Source of the DNA: Cotesia glomerata
Lineage: Eukaryota > Arthropoda > Insecta > Hymenoptera > Braconidae
Reading direction: 5' to 3'
Assembly: GCF_020080835.1 (NCBI RefSeq)
Contig: NC_058159.1
Span: 17,296,094 to 17,360,093, forward strand
DNA: 64,000 nt
Part shown: piece after piece, positions 1-12,556 of the stretch
Numbering within the stretch: the stretch's first letter is position 1
Layout of the letters: each line of letters opens with the position of its first letter
Program-made: the position numbers and the translations under genes
Notes under the pieces: model-generated
The model's database searches: none
What the model was told of the DNA's origin: nothing
Seen by the model: the letters and a program-made list of their open reading frames with translations, nothing else

Positions 1-1680
1 CCAATTTTTTTTTTCACAAATCTTCCATTCCTCAAGCGTGAAGTCATTATTAATAAATTGTTTTTTATTAATTTCTCTTCAAAATAAAAGTAACCTTAAA
101 ATATTCAAACTCTATTACACTCGGCTCAAATATAAATAAAAATATACAGAAAGAGATTACAATGTTGCCAGATCGGAAAAACGACGCAATGGGTATATTT
201 TTGGACTTCTGCGCACTTTCGCGCCACTGAAAATGTACAGTGGATCGCAACTTTTTGTTGTTGCATTTATAGTATGGTTTATATGGGGAGACCGTTTTTA
301 AAGTTGAGCACAACTGCTACTTGGGAACGTCCTTAATTGCCAACTAAGTTTAGAAATATTTTGTAAATCTATCGCCCATCCAGGTAAAAACCTTAACATC
401 CGTATTCCCTTTCCTGCTTATTTTTCCAAACTGCATAGCTTGCAATTATCCCGCCTCCAAATTACTTCCTGGACAACTATTCGTTGCCAAATATTCCTAC
501 TCCTAATTTTTCCTGCTTGTAATTGTCACGCCTAGTTCTTACTCTCCTTGTAACAATTTTTGTATTTTCATTAAGTAAGTTATTCTCACAAACCTTGTAG
601 CGCACAGTCGCATTTCTTTGCTTTAAAATAAATTAAAGTTAAATTAAGCCTCATTGGTTTTTTACTTGGCGCAATCTAATTGTAAGATTGCCCACATACC
701 TTGTGAATTAAATATTTAATTCACAAACAAACTCAATTAATTATTCGGTATAAAATATAATTATTAATTTTATACGTAACCGCAAATTTACTCGCAATAA
801 ACTAATCGCGAGTCAAAACATATGTAACAAAAACAAACGTAAGATTCCACTGGATATAATCCGAGATTGATCCTTTGGATTTTTTATTATACCCAGTAGG
901 GTGGCGCAAAAAAACCGACTATTTTTTTTTTGAGTCTCGAGTGAAAAAATGTCAGTTTTTGATGTTTTAAGAGCCCTCTCCAAAGAACAGCTTAAAAAAA
1001 AAAATTTAAGAGGTCGCTCCAAATTTTTTAAAATTTCAAAAATCGTCAAAAATCGAAATTTTTTTTTTTTTAATTTTTTTTTTCTCGTTACATCATAATT
1101 TTATAGACCAAAAAAAAAAATAAGTTCCTGAAAGTTTCAATTCAAAATTTAAATTTTGAAAGGTCACTCATAATTTTTTTTAACCCGTTGAGGACACACG
1201 AGGTCCAGTGGACCCCAGGCAAACTTTGAGGCAATTTTAAATTTAGAAGGAAATTTATAAATGAGACAGTCTCATTTACGACTGATTTCATTGACATTCT
1301 TCAAGATATTTCTATTTTTTTATTGTAATAATTGTAACAAAAGAGTTTTATGACAAAAAACTAAATCTTTTTATATTATTTTGCATGTTTTATTCTCATT
1401 TTAAGCGACTGATCGAAATTCGTAACTTCAAACTTCAGAATAAATATATTTTTCTCAAACTTCATCAAATATTGATTTTTTCCTCAAAATATATTGTTTT
1501 CCGAATAAAATAGCGTCGGTTTTTTTTCGATATCGTAAAAATCAAAATTTCTGCGACTTTTTTCATAAAAAAAGTTCAATTTCGTAAGTTTTTTTTTCTA
1601 AACGATTTTTCAGTATTTTTAAATTATTAGAAATTAAAAATAACTATTAAGATATTTAGAGGAAATGTTATATTAAAGAA
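1..1680. other. AT-rich intergenic sequence without a recognisable gene
   Basis: Long A and T homopolymers dominate and no reading frame looks like a protein. The only structured signal is TTAACCCGTTGAGGACA at about 1180, which resembles one end of a TTAA-target (piggyBac-like) element. No matching second end was seen, so it may be a fragment. A motif CCACTGGATATAATCC near 847 recurs at about 2640. Confidence 0.5.
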
Positions 1681-2318
1681 AATTAAAGTTTTTTCATGCC
1701 TACTGGTCAAGTGACTAGTGAACCTTATTCAAGCCAAGCGATGGACATTCCATCTGCACTATTGGTCGAGAGACATTCTCTCTTTGCATTAGTTCTATGG
1801 GGTCCATCGAACTTGAATACTAGTAAAGCTGGAAGTTTTGTGGTATCTGTTCGAGTTGTAAAGATGTTAAACAAATGAAAGAAAAATGAAAGAAACTACA
1901 TGAGAGCAAAGATAAACTTTGAAAAAATAAATGGGTTAGGTTACCAAGCCAGGAATCGAACCTGGATCTCTCTGATAACATGTCAGGAGCTCTACCAGTT
2001 AAGCTACCGGGCCCCTTCCACCATCCACCTTTCTCAGTCCATTCTTATACTCTCGATACTTTACTTACTTTTCCCTTCTTTTTATTCTCCCCACCCAAAC
2101 TACGTACTATGATGGTATTGTAGTAATTATTGAGACGCTATTACAAATTAACAATTATTTTTTTCTTCATGACCCATTATGTATATATAAATTAAAGTTT
2201 TTTCATGCCTACTGGTCAAGTGACTAGTGAACCTTATTCAAGCCAAGCGATGGACATTCCATCTGCACTATTGGTCGAGACATTCTCTCTTTGCATTAGT
2301 TCTATGGGGTCCATCGAA
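1681..2318. repeat. Miniature element with 130-bp terminal direct repeats
   Basis: A block at 1681-1811 is repeated in the same orientation at 2190-2318. By eye they differ mainly by a 2-bp AG insertion in the first copy. The 378-bp stretch between them holds a tRNA-like sequence on the minus strand (1942-2013). Terminal direct repeats around a tiny non-coding core are the layout of TRIM-type LTR miniatures. A local duplication that trapped a SINE would look the same. No coding capacity was found. Confidence 0.6.
1942..2013 (-). pseudogene. Degraded tRNA-derived sequence with Pol III A and B boxes
   Basis: Read on the minus strand the sequence folds into D, anticodon and T arms of normal size. 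It carries an A-box match (TAGCTTAACTGG) and a perfect B box (GGTTCGATTCC). The T stem CCAGG/CCTGG is perfect. The acceptor stem has two mismatches and two G-U pairs, and the residue expected to be U33 is A, so a working tRNA is unlikely and no amino acid is assigned. It is more likely a tRNA pseudogene or the head of a SINE. Confidence 0.5.
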
Positions 2319-2639
2319 TAATACCTAATGATATCACCGTGATTTTTTTTCTAGCGCCTGCGCACTTAGCATTATCATATAACCATGAACAGGTTAGATC
2401 TTGGTGTTACAAGTCTAAACGGACAAACATACGTTTTGTACACAATTTTTACATACCTTGTAATTTTAATAATTATAACGGCTATAAAACATATTGTTAC
2501 ATAGCACAAAATATAAATGTTCACGCACTAATTAATAGACCGATTATATTTTTTTAATGTTCAATATACTGATGATTGACTATAATTCACATATTGTAAA
2601 CAGCACGTGTAGACGCTAGAAAGAAAATGGCGCAGATAT

Positions 2640-2788
2640 CACTGGATATAATCCAAGATTCTACTGAGTATAATCCAGATATCATTCAGCATAATCTGGA
2701 TTATACCAGCTACTATCTAAAATTTTTTTTTTACTACAGATGTCACTGAGTATAATCTGGAATGTTATCCAGTGTAATCTTGTTCTTT
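2640..2788. repeat. Short fold-back repeat
   Basis: Variants of CTGGATATAATCC and CTGAGTATAATC occur in both orientations, for example near 2642, 2663, 2697, 2747 and 2770. The block can fold on itself and is bounded by AAGATT on the left and AATCTT on the right. No coding capacity. Confidence 0.35.
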
Positions 2789-2943
2789 CTGTGTAATGGC
2801 ATATAAAAAAAAAAAAAAATACGTACTCGCTGGACTTTTCTTATTACTTCACCAAAGTCGTAAGTCGTTCTTTTCACGGCTTTACTGTTATTGAGAATAC
2901 GTATAATTTCTATCTATCAAACGAGAATGTTCCGGTAATACTT

Positions 2944-3912
2944 TACACGGAGAAAAAAATTTTACTATAGGAACTCTATAGTAGTTAGTTAGTTGTAAAA
3001 AGTTCCAGTAGGTTAACGTATTCTTATAGTAACAATACCGTTTGGCTCCTGCAACTCTACATCGTTGAGCTCTGAGAGCTAAACGTTATTTACCTCTCAC
3101 AACTCTACAGGATCGTTCTGAGACTATAACAAATTTTGAGAAGTCTGCTTAATAATTTTTTTTTACGATTTAGCATTGATAATTTAATAAATACATGCGG
3201 CAGAATGAATTTATATTGCCAACAATAATTGTATATGACAAATAAGAATAGTATTATAATAGAAATAAAATAATAACAGAACTTATATTACAAATAAAAA
3301 TTATTTGTAAAATAAAAATTGGGTCGTCACAAAATTATCTTATTTTCTTAATTATATCAATAAATATTGGACACAAAATCACTACCGTATATGCACAAGA
3401 AAATATAAATAAACGAAAACAAATTTTATCTTGTGTTAAATGGGGTCTTTTTAATGTATTCCGATAACTTATCACTTATCACAATATATATTCAATTAAT
3501 AAATTAAATTAACAGTCACTGCAAATGAACCTTGGAAAACCATAAATACAAAACTGTTCTAACGAAATTCAATTTGACAAAAAAAAATCTATTTCTTTAA
3601 ATAAATAAATTGGGAACTTAATTGTCCTCATATATTTTTAATAATATGGATTAGTAACAAAATAATTATGTTTGTCATTTTAGAAGGTTATGAAATATGT
3701 CAGCGCACTCCACTACTGCACAACGTAGAGCGCTCCCAACTATACCGTTTGGCTCTGAGAACAGTCCCGTAGAGCTCTGAGAGCTCAACAACATTGAGTT
3801 ATCAGAACTAAATAACATTTTGTTACTGTAACTCTACAACGAACAGTAAACTGTGTATAGTTGTGGTAACTCTACAGTTACGTTACCAGAACGAAATTTT
3901 TTTTTCCGTGTA
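2944..3912. repeat. Non-autonomous DNA element (MITE-like), about 970 bp
   Basis: The ends are inverted copies of TACACGG followed by an A run (left 2944, right 3912). Both subterminal regions carry the same direct motifs, such as TACCGTTTGGCTC (about 3046 and 3743), AACTCTACA and GAGCTCTGAGAGCT. No coding sequence is visible. The superfamily cannot be named from this alone. Confidence 0.55.
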
Positions 3913-4081
3913 GTTTCAAAACTATCGCAGTGAATCTCTCATCACTCAATAAAAGTTATTAGGTTCTGATGACCAGTCTGATAATTTAACCTAGAGTTAA
4001 ATTTTTATTTTTCACATGTTTTCTTGGCATTTTGAGAAAATAGTTTCTCAACTTATTTCTTACTTGAGATTTTTAACTCAC

Positions 4082-4195
4082 ATCGAAATCAATATCATTG
4101 AAGTCTTCGGAATTCATTTCCATGTTAGCATCATGATCTTCTGCATTCTCGAGTCTTTCTATGAAACCACTGGCACAGTTTGGACATGTATAATC
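4082..4195 (-). CDS. Iru: RNF126/Iruka-type E3 ubiquitin ligase, second coding exon
   Basis: A 114-nt exon (38 codons) lies between acceptor ATATTTTCAG and donor GTGAGT, in phase 0 with the exon at 5922-5839. It begins DYTCPNCASGFIERLEN, which completes the N-terminal zinc finger of the RNF115/RNF126 (insect Iruka) family. The first Cys pair (FCHKC) is on the upstream exon and the second (CPNC) is here. An acidic segment rich in D, E and N follows. In this family the finger binds ubiquitin or client proteins and the RING domain lies near the C terminus. No RING exon was found between 1 and 4081, so the gene either runs off the window or is incomplete. Confidence 0.75.
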
Positions 4196-5838
4196 CTGAA
4201 AATATATTGTGCAAAGTTTTTTTTACTGTTTTCTAAATATTTAAATTTAAACAAGTTCATACATGATGAAAATATAGAGATAGTTTCATTCTAACAATTC
4301 ATGAGGAATGTTAGGATAGTGATATTTTTTATGCAAGTCAATAGATTATGATATCAATAGAGGCATTAAAAGCGTGAATTTTTGGCTGATTTCGAAACAT
4401 TGAACCAACCAAAAATTTGAAAGTTCTTTAAAAAAGCAACTACGTTGTTAATTTTTCGATAGTGAGATATCGCAAATGAATCAAGCTATTTAATGCTGTT
4501 CATAGCAATTGACGGTTTTTTTAACTTCCCGCTAAGAAAAATTGAAATTTTTTTTCAAAGAATAGAGCTAGTGAAGCGGCTTTAAAATTTTATTTTTAAT
4601 CTAAAGTAGTTAGTAAAAATTAATAAATTTAAACAATTTTCTAAATTAATCAGTGCAATATTCTAAAGTCCCACACACACGCACGTGCACACACAACTGT
4701 GAAGAAAAATAAAATTTCCGATATAGTTGATTAACCGTCAAAATTACAAAATTATAGAGAAAAAAAATAGACGACTCGTTTGAAAATTTATAATCTTTTA
4801 AACAAGTAATTTTTCAACAATATCTTTTAAATAACTAAACCGGTCAAGATATTGTTTATGATACTTGAAACAATTCGTAAGGTTTAAAACTGATGAGTTA
4901 ATATTATTTTGAATAGATCGGCGGAAAATTTAAGTTATTCAGAAAAAAACTTTTTTTTTTTTAAATTTCATTTACGAAGTTAACGTAAAATTTATCTTAT
5001 TAATAAATAATTAATGTTTGTTTTGCTTAATTATCAATCATTTTTATACCTTAATAATAAATGAATTGAAAAAATACGACTGAATGAATAAAATAATCGA
5101 CAATAGAAAAATCGTTTACTTGTCTATAAAATTATAATAGAAATTGATTAAAAGTTGCAATAGAAAAATTAGCAAACCAATACGAGTGCAATTTACTACT
5201 CGGTTTTTTAATTCTCTCATTCGGCTGTTATTTCCTACAATAACAAATACCGCAAGAAATAAATTCGCGCGCAATACTTAGTATAAATACCCAGCTAGCT
5301 AGCAAATTTTCTAAGTGAGACCGCTTTATTCATATTTTCTTTTCTAGACATTTTGAAAAGTGCTTATAACTCCTTTTATAAGAACCGCAGTAACTCCTTT
5401 GTCGTAAAATAAACATGAGTGCGTTTCGATGAATCTGAATAGCCTGAATTGTATTTCGGTCTTGTATACGCTTCCTGCATAACCGCCTGATCTGAATTCA
5501 ACTCAGTCGGGGTAATCCTTGTTATTTTTTATTTTTTTTTTTTTATGAGTAAATAATCATAACAAGTAACTTTAATATTTTTTGTTATACTTTTTTCCAC
5601 ATTTTCCTCAAAATTATTTATTTACTCAATAAATAATATTAAAACTCGATGACACATTCATATGAAAAAATGTTTACATTGTCAAATATCATAATTATTG
5701 GAATAAAAATTATATCATTACAAGCTGTCCAAGTAAGCATCAACTATAAGCTAATTGTGATATAAAAATAATACACTATCAAATTTGACACATCAATCTA
5801 TGTTGAATTACAAATTTTTCGATTAATACAATACTTAC

Positions 5839-5956
5839 CGGTAATAAACGTTCAATCTCAATGCTGCATTTGTGACAAAAAAATCGGGACATTGAAGTGC
5901 CATCCACTACAGCTTCGGCCATCCTTCAATATTTTTTATTGATCATGCAAGACAAA
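5839..5956 (-). CDS. Iru: RNF126/Iruka-type E3 ubiquitin ligase, exon with start codon
   Basis: The ATG is at 5922-5920. The 28 codons to donor GTAAGT encode MAEAVVDGT followed by RFFCHKCSIEI, matching in type and position the start of RNF115/RNF126 proteins, a short MAEA-like leader then a Cys-x2-Cys half finger. A 5' UTR piece (5956-5923) follows acceptor ATTTTCAG. The intron to the next exon (5838-4196) is about 1.6 kb, and both junctions are phase 0, so the finger is rejoined as ...LLP/DYTCPNC.... Identification by family motif is strong. Completeness of the gene cannot be judged here. Confidence 0.75.
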
Positions 5957-6126
5957 CTGAAAATTATTATAATTATCAAAATTAATATTAAAAATAACAT
6001 ATTATTATTATAAATAATATTTTTATGATCATCATGAAACAGTTTAATTATTCAAAGAATACTGCGTAGAAAGACATCACTCCAAATAAAGGATTTTGTT
6101 ATGAATTTTCCGAATTATAAACTTAC

Positions 6127-6200
6127 AGGATCAAACACGAAGGCTTGTACGTGTTACTTTATCCATCAATCAGAGAAATTTTTTAAAATTTGTAACATTT
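6127..6200 (-). other. Probable 5' UTR exon of the RNF126/Iruka gene
   Basis: On the minus strand a good donor (GATCCT then GTAAGTTT) ends an exon at 6127, pairing with the acceptor at 5957. The upstream boundary is not defined. The end at 6200 is only a placeholder for the transcription start region. Confidence 0.4.
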
Positions 6201-6942
6201 TTGTTCTACATCTAGAATTAATTTTTGTTTAATAAGGAACACCAATAGTAGAAAACACAAGCTATCTCACTAACTTATTTAATAAAAGACTTCAAAAATA
6301 AGCACAAAAATTAATGGATGATTTTATATACAATCGAAAATTAAAAAAGAATGCCGATTTTCCATTTATATTCCATCCACTAATGATTTAATACTAATTA
6401 TAAACTTTATATAGAACTGTAGAATAATATGATATAAAATACTTACGATAAAATTGACTGCAAACTTTTTAGAGAAACTTTGTATGAGTATATATAAAAT
6501 AAGTATGATCAGATAATACAAAAAAAATTTTATATTGAAAAATGTTAGAGTATATATAGTTAATTTTTAATTTATCAAGTAAAAATTGAATGCACAAAAT
6601 ATATCTATCAAAACGGTCGAAAAACTGACATAAATTTATCATTGAGTTTTATACATTGTATGTTCGTTCACTCATTATTAATACAAGTCATTTTTACGTT
6701 TCTAGTTTACTTCCTAGTAGTTTTCATAGCTGAACAAGGTTGAATTCTCAAATGTCGTATAACAAAAAAAAAAAACTGGTTGAATAACTTTTTTTTTTTC
6801 TGGTGATTAAAACGGCTCTTTTAGTGTTGTGTACATTTGTCATGTATAATTACTTCATATAAAGAATTAAAAAAAAAAAAAAAAAAAAGAAAATTTTATT
6901 TAATGTAATTTTCTCATGGATTAAATATTTCACTCATTCACT
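6201..6942. other. AT-rich upstream region of the RNF126/Iruka gene
   Basis: This presumably contains the promoter. It is dominated by A/T runs, including a 19-base A run at about 6870. No specific regulatory site can be supported. Confidence 0.3.
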
Positions 6943-9001
6943 ATGATCGTAAAGTTAGCCGACATCCGACAAATTAAAAACTTAGACAGCGATATCTCGA
7001 TGGAAAAAAAAGTTATCATAAATTACCCAAGCTGAAATGGCGCGGAATTCAAATCTCTACACGTGAATTTTTTTGTTTTTTGTAATGCGATCAATCTCGA
7101 ACCGTGATTTAAAAAATAAATTTTTGTCTGCTGATAATTCTTCGACGAATTTAAAAAATGATATGAAATTAATATATTTTCATCAGTGAACTGTAATTAC
7201 GTCGTGAATTTTTTCAGATTTTCAAATTTCAGTCTGGAACTCAAAAAATTTTTGGAGCTTCATAACTCTTTAAAAAACCAACGGATTTAAAAAACAAAGA
7301 AACGAAAATCTTCGTCATCGAAAACTCTACTCGTGAATTTTTTTTATTTTTTAAATTTAAACGTAATTTAAAAAATATTCGTAAAAATATAATTTTTTTT
7401 TTATGATTTTACGAGTATTTCTAATTAAAATGAATATAAATGATGATATAATTTTTTATTTTTTTCACCCATGATATATTTTATCCGCTTCTTCACTTCA
7501 ATTAGAGTTTTTAACGCCAAATAACTCAAACAGATATTAGTTTTCAATGAAAATCAGAAATAATGTGATAAGAATATCAATTTTCTTTCGTTCTTTCAAT
7601 TACTTGTTTACTTACAAATTTCTGCATATTAATGTTTCTCAACATCAAATTTCAATTATTTCCATGTTTATAAGACGATAAGTAGCGTCAACAACTTTAA
7701 ATGAAGTAAAGAAAAGAAAAATAACGAATTATATCATGCGTCAAGCCTGACTTGAAGATTATGTCCAAAAAATAAAAAATAGTTGAAATTAATTTATTAT
7801 TTAATATTTCCACGTCGTGCATTTAATTTTTCATGCTCAAAATTACAATATTTTGTATTTGCATAACTTCACCTTATTTAAAAGTTGCAAAAAACAAAAA
7901 AATTTTTTTTTTAAATTGAAAAAACAGTTCTAACAATTTCAGGATCTTATAAAAGCAGTACAAGATATTATAAAAAAATAGTGAACCCAAATTTAAATGG
8001 CGATCGTCATTTTTGATGATTACCAAAAATTCAAAATTTGACAAATTTGGCATTTTTCAAAATTTTTTTCTAAAATATTTTTTTTCAATAGCCCCAAGTG
8101 TTTCCTTTCAAACAAACGAAAGGCCATTCCTGTATCTATAATAGCGTTCGAGATATCACAAAAACAAAATTGAAAAAATCGCAAACTTTTGAATTTGCAT
8201 ATTTTTTAAAAAAATTCTTTTATTTTTTTTCTTTTGGCAGAACTTCGTTCTATGATATGAAAAAATTTCTGACCAAAATTTGTCCAAATCGAAAGTAATC
8301 GATTCCAACTACTGATCGATTTGAGATGGAATGACCCAGCTAAGTAAAAAATTTTTAAATTATCAATTTATATACATTTTAATTAGAAATACTGATAAAA
8401 TCATAAATAAAATTGTACTATTACAAATATTTTTTAAATTACGTTTAAATTTAAGAAATAAAAAAAATTCACGTATAGAGTTTTCGATGAAGCTTTTCGT
8501 TTTTTTGTTTTTTAAATATGTTAATTTTTGAGAAAGATATACAATTCCAAAAATTATATTTTTACGATTATTTTTTAAATTATGATTAAATTTAAAAAAT
8601 AAAAAAATTCACGTCTAGAGTTTTCAACGAGGAACATTTTCTTTTTTTTTTTTTTTAAATCCGTTGGTTTTTTAAAGAGTTATGAAACTCCAAAAATTTT
8701 TTGAGTTCCAGACTGAAATTTGAAAATCTGAAAAAATTCACGACGTAATTACAGTTCACTGATGAAAATATATTAATTTCATATCATTTTTCCAATTCGT
8801 CGAAGAATTATCAACAGACAAAAATTTATTTTTTAAATCACGGTTCGAGATTGATCGCATTACGAAAAACAAAAAAATTCACGTGTAGAGATTTGAATTC
8901 CGCGCCATTTCAGCTTGGGTAATTTATGATAACTTTTTTTCCATCGAGATATCGCTGTCTAAGTTTTTAATTTGTCGGATGTCGGCTAACTTTACGATCA
9001 T
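6943..9001. repeat. Fold-back element with long terminal inverted repeats
   Basis: The ends ATGATCGTAAAGTTAGCC (6943) and its reverse complement (ending 9001) begin inverted arms that can be followed inward for about 450 bp. Markers include TCGATGGAAAAAAAAGTTATC, GGCGCGGAATTC and CAGTCTGGAACTC on both sides. Weaker pairing continues to about 7440 and 8360. The core holds only short A/T-rich frames, so this is a non-autonomous fold-back or very long-TIR MITE. Confidence 0.75.
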
Positions 9002-9052
9002 CATTCACTGCATGAACGCTACATTTGTGTTGAACGCTCTAAAACTTTGAAT

Positions 9053-10027
9053 TGTGATGCACCTAGTGCATCCAGCAGGTGACGCTACCTGTTATTAGAG
9101 CGCTATCTATTATGAGAGCGCGAATTCAAATGAAATATTCAAATTAGTAAATATTAAATGATTAAAATTAGTTAAATTTTATATTCGAAGTAAATATTCA
9201 AATCATTTATTTAATGCTTTTACTCTTACCAGTTGTAATAAACATCTTTTAGTTAACTCTGTTTTATTTACAAAAGAAAATAAAATAAAATAAAAAAACA
9301 TATTTCGGTACAAAAGGACATTGTAACCGAATTCTCAGAACCCATAAAAAGTACTTGAATAATTCAAGGACTATTTCTCTTTATTGTAATTTATTTGTAA
9401 TATTTATTAAAATTTTTATTGTAATTTAATTTCAAGTTAATTATAAGTTAATTTTTATTATAAATAAATTTTAAAAGGGTCTGTTAAATTAATAAAAATA
9501 GTTAAATAAACATAATGACTGTATTACTAAAAGTATATATTAGTGAAGTCTAACTTTCAGGCCGATAGGCTGAAATAAATATATATAGATATAGAGAAAA
9601 TACATGTTAGTATATAAGGATCATTTATATGTAGTAGAAAATGTGTGTGCTTATGTATTCCTTAGAGTGGATGTATGTATGGAAGTTGTGGTGGGAGAAG
9701 AACGGAGTTTGAAGCTCTTCGGAAAAACCTATGTAACGACACTTCTCACTGAGAGCTTAGATTGCTAAGATCACTTCATTGTAAACCTCAATTTTATATT
9801 TTGAAGCTTTTTAATATTTTGTCAACTTGAATAATAAATTGAAACCAACTAAATAATTTTGATCAAAATTAAATAACGTCTAAATAAAATTCTTTTATTT
9901 AAAATGATTCCTTTCCCGCGCTGAAACCGAGTATTTTAATACTCCCGGGCGAAAGAACTACAGTAAAATTTTCAATAAATTTATTTTCAATAAATAAAAA
10001 TAACATCCACTAGATGGAAGCATAACA
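9053..10027 (+). mobile_element. Solo LTR (internally deleted copy), GAAT target duplication
   Basis: The element starts TGTGATGCACC, ends GGAAGCATAACA (TG...CA termini) and is flanked by GAAT at 9049-9052 and 10028-10031. It belongs to the family of the 1.41-kb copies at 15926-17337 and 31915-33325, and lacks roughly 430 bp of their middle. No internal retrotransposon coding region is attached, so it is read as a solo LTR. A DNA element with 4-bp duplications is the alternative. Confidence 0.65.
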
Positions 10028-10109
10028 GAATACACATAGTAAAATCTATATAAAGTTTCGCAGGTTGTTTTTTTTTGCTCTTGTTGGTACAATAGTATGT
10101 AACTTGTAT

Positions 10110-10555
10110 TGTGATGCCTCTAGATACATTCAGCAGGTGAAACTACCTGTGAGCGAAGTGCGAATTCAAATATATTTTAAATATTTCATAAATTTATATT
10201 GTAAATACATACTTAAAATTGTCTAATTTAAAAATTTTAAGTCATCGTACTTATGTTGGAGAATATTTATTGTGCAGAGTATTTTGGTTTTAAATAAATA
10301 TAATTTATGAGCGAATACAAAGGGAGGTTGTAATCGAGTTCCGGAAAACGTTCGGTACTTGAGAACCTTAGAGGGAAATACACAAAAGACACGTGTGAGA
10401 AAATTCTATGATCTTCTATTTTAACGACTAAATAATAACGTAATTCATCATGATCCCATAACTAATTATTAGTTATTTATAAATTAAGTACAAAATATGA
10501 ATTATTAATTAATTCAACTTAATTTTGTTTAACTACAATATTATGTAAAATTAAA
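10110..10555 (+). mobile_element. Divergent relative of the solo LTR family
   Basis: The block starts TGTGATGCCTCTAGATACA, followed by CAGCAGGTGA, GAGCGAAGTGCGAATTCAAA and AAAGACACGTGTGAGAAA. These match the order of landmarks in the LTR at 31915 but with many changes. The 3' end is not defined and no target duplication was found. Confidence 0.4.
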
Positions 10556-10574
10556 TTTTCCAAGAAAAAATGTT

Positions 10575-10820
10575 TCTATATAACTATATATAATTGTATA
10601 TAATCATATATTATATATGATTATATATGGAATCACATATATAATTATATATGATCATACATAATTATATATAATCACACATGATTATATATGGAATTGT
10701 ATATGAGGTTATATATAATCATATATAATTATATGTGACTATATATGGAGCAATATACAACCATGCAGGATTATATATAGTTCCATATACAATTATATAT
10801 AAGTATATAGAATTATATAT
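10575..10820. repeat. AT-rich tandem repeat (ATATATGATTATATATGG type)
   Basis: Irregular iterations of ATATATAATCATATAT and ATTATATATGG run to the edge of the next element. No coding sequence. Confidence 0.6.
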
Positions 10821-11916
10821 CCGAACAAAAACAGTTTCACTGTAAAAAATTGCGCCAAGTCCACGTTCATAAAACTCATCTCAATAACATTTGCACTTTA
10901 CAAAAAAAAATTAGTCTCGTTTTAATAATTTTCATTCTCTACAAAAAGATGTGAAATACAAAAAAATACCAAGAAACCGTCATAATGTTGAAAAAATTGA
11001 AGAAAAATTTGCTGAAAATTAAAAAATAAAAAAAAATTTTTTATCGTACTTGGCGCGCGTCATTGAGTACCCCAAATTTTTTCGGAAGAATTTCAACTCA
11101 AGAAAAATCGATTTCGCTTGTATATATATAATCATAATATATATTTATATAGATTTCATTAGTCAAGGATACTAAACTCATTGAAAACATTGCTTAGTGT
11201 ATTAATTATCAGTTTTAGTGAAAAAACCCGTTCTTAAAATTTTTTTTAGATCTTTAGTGAGAACAACTGTCAATATGGTGGTGTGTTCAAGAAATCTGAA
11301 ATTATATAAAATTTTTGGATTCATTTTTTTTCAGCTTCGTCATTAATCTTTAATGAAGAACCTTATGCAATATTAAAGTTTGATATTGCTTCGTTTAATT
11401 GTAATTAACACATTTTGATTGGAACTCACACCGCATTGTCCCAATTTAGTCGGCCATATGTTTTATTTTTTAGTAAACACAATTCTCACAATGCAACCGA
11501 CCCAACGTATGCATGCGTATCGACTTATATGTAGTTTGCATAACTGCGTATGACATGTCAATTTTACCTAACTTTTGTAAAACTTATTATGAAATAACAT
11601 AGGTTGACTTACTTATAAATTTTTCAGCATTAAAAGGATGTTTATTTATCCTGAAAAAATTTGGGGTACTCAATGACGCGCGCCAAGTACGATAAAAAAT
11701 TTTTTTTTTTATTTTTTAATTTTCAACAAATTTTTTTTCAATTTTTTCAACATTATGATGGTTTCTTGGTATTTTTTTGTATTTCACATCTTTTTGTAGA
11801 GAATGAAAATTATTAAAACGAGCCTAATTTTTTTTGTAAAGTGCAAATGTTATTGAGATGAGTTTTATGAACGTGGACTTGGCGCAATTTTTTACAGTGA
11901 AACTGTTTTTGTTCGG
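10821..11916. repeat. MITE with about 270-bp terminal inverted repeats
   Basis: The left end CCGAACAAAAACAGTTTCAC (10821) and right end (11916) are mirror images. Pairing runs without large gaps to 11092 and 11645, including the GC-richer block TTGGCGCGCGTCATTGAGTA. The core is about 550 bp and non-coding. A third copy of the same end (TGGACTTGGCGCG to TTCGG) lies at 12497-12555, so 11917-12555 may be a nested or older relative. Confidence 0.7.
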
Positions 11917-12555
11917 ATTTCAGTATTTTTTGTAATTATAATAAAAATTGACAATTTTAATTTAATACATTTCCGGTGGCAAACTATCCCCTTTAAGCTA
12001 TAGTTCATGTAAAAGATTCTTGCGCTGCCTGGCGTGTGTAATTGCAAGCTGTCAAATATCTTTTTTTCACTGTAGTTTCCCATCTATTATCAGCTATTAT
12101 CTAAGATTAGCATGCATCCTTATATTATTTAGTCTCTGGCCGTCCGCTTTTTACATAAGAAAAAAGTTAAAATCTAAAAATCAGGGTCGCTATAGTTTGT
12201 GCTGATTATTTTTAATAATTTTAAATAGAAATTATGAAGATAATTGATAATAATCAAGTAATACGCGTAATAAAAAGCATGGACTACTATTATAAAATAT
12301 CATATAGAAAAAAAATCAAAATAAATTTGAAAAAAAATTTGTAACCTCAAAAAACCGTTCTGCTTACGGTATATACACACTCGGTAGTCTGGCTTGAGAA
12401 CGGAACTTGGCGCAAGACTCTATCGAGTCTGTTGATTTTTTCATTTTTCTATTTTATATCTTTTTGTAAAGAAAAAAAAAATTTTTTTTTCCTTAATAGT
12501 CTTATGAACGTGGACTTGGCGCGATTTTTTTTACAGTGAAACTGTTTTTATTCGG
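11917..12555. repeat. Flank of the long-TIR MITE, repeated inverted at about 55.1-55.5 kb
   Basis: The block TTTCCCATCTATTA... through CGGTAGTCTGGC...GAACTTGGCGC recurs in reverse orientation at about 55070-55450 with moderate divergence. It ends in a further copy of the MITE terminus (12497-12555). It appears to be part of a larger, older copy of the same repeat family. Confidence 0.5.
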
Positions 12556-12556
12556 A

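Noticed and set aside
1942..2013. Functional tRNA gene
   Set aside because: Acceptor mismatches and no U33. Kept only as a tRNA-derived remnant.
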